Notes under the pieces: generated by a model
What the model was told of the DNA's origin: nothing
Databases searched by the model: none
What the model saw: only the letters and a program-made list of their open reading frames with translations
Assembly: GCA_031259655.1 (NCBI GenBank)
Contig: JAIRLF010000307.1
Location: forward strand, 1 to 5,685
Source: Prevotellaceae bacterium
GTDB lineage: Bacteria; Bacteroidota; Bacteroidia; Bacteroidales; UBA932
Direction: 5' to 3'
DNA length: 5,685 nucleotides
Shown here: piece by piece, positions 5,613 to 5,685 of the stretch
Numbering within the stretch: the stretch's first letter is position 1
Layout of the letters: each line of letters starts with the position of its first letter
Program-made: the position numbers and the translations under genes

Positions 5613-5685
5613 ATGCAAAACAGATTGAAGACAAGGCTATTGATTGCGATTTTTCAGATTATTGTTTCGGGATTTTTCGCAGAAG
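5613..5685 (+). CDS. N-terminus of a probable exported protein (partial, 3' end cut by window)
   Basis: An open frame runs off the right edge with only its beginning visible. From ATG 5613 it encodes a typical Sec signal peptide: a basic n-region MQNRLKTR followed by the hydrophobic stretch LLIAIFQIIVSGFFA and then Glu. An in-frame ATG at 5598 would add MVKVI; the later ATG is preferred because it gives a normal leader length after the TACTTTTG box at 5580-5587. The gene is separated from the barrel gene by about 210 bases containing a possible repeat, an operator-like dyad and its own promoter box, so it is probably a separate transcription unit. Nothing of the mature protein is visible, so no function or family can be assigned. 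Confidence 0.55.
   Translation, partial: MQNRLKTRLLIAIFQIIVSGFFAE

Noticed and set aside
1..5685. Search for CRISPR arrays, tRNA or rRNA genes, insertion sequences, and toxin-antitoxin or defence genes
   Set aside because: No regularly spaced direct repeats, tRNA-like cloverleaf, transposase motifs or defence domains were seen; the genes are housekeeping or envelope genes.

Overview
The window reads as a piece of a Bacteroidota chromosome, most likely order Bacteroidales. The basis is the close resemblance of RhaD, FabD and PheS to Bacteroides-type proteins as I remember them, TAnnTTTG promoter boxes upstream of three genes, A/T-rich leaders without clear Shine-Dalgarno sites, a lipoprotein with an acidic run after the lipobox cysteine, and a small PorT-like outer-membrane barrel. 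I cannot name a species from sequence alone.

Left half, minus strand (read right to left): four closely packed genes form an apparent operon. They are an Lrp/AsnC-family regulator (2308-2790), a cyclophilin-type peptidyl-prolyl isomerase lipoprotein (1627-2295), pheS, the phenylalanyl-tRNA synthetase alpha subunit (598-1617), and tsaB for tRNA t6A synthesis, cut by the window edge (1-581). Gaps are only 12, 9 and 16 bases. The theme is tRNA charging and modification plus protein folding, headed by a possible amino-acid-responsive regulator.

Middle: a 229-base divergent intergenic region (2791-3019) carries a TAnnTTTG box facing each way, a perfect 14-base A/T palindrome in the presumed rhaD leader, and a 17-codon open frame resembling a signal peptide.

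Right half, plus strand: rhaD (rhamnulose-1-phosphate aldolase, 3020-3829), then fabD (malonyl-CoA:ACP transacylase, 3850-4728), then an outer-membrane beta-barrel protein (4728-5402) whose ATG overlaps the fabD stop as TGATG. A perfect 14-pair hairpin lies inside the signal-peptide codons of that third gene. No other rhamnose genes are visible. The next 195 bases without a gene (5403-5597) hold a GC-richer, palindrome-bearing stretch that may be a dispersed repeat, an 18-base dyad that could be an operator, and a third TAnnTTTG box. That box precedes the start of a probable exported protein running off the right edge.

Most of the window is conserved housekeeping sequence. I do not see a defence system, mobile element, CRISPR array or clearly new multi-gene system. 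The most unusual points are the coding-region hairpin at the fabD/barrel junction, the candidate repeat, and the isolated rhaD beside fabD.
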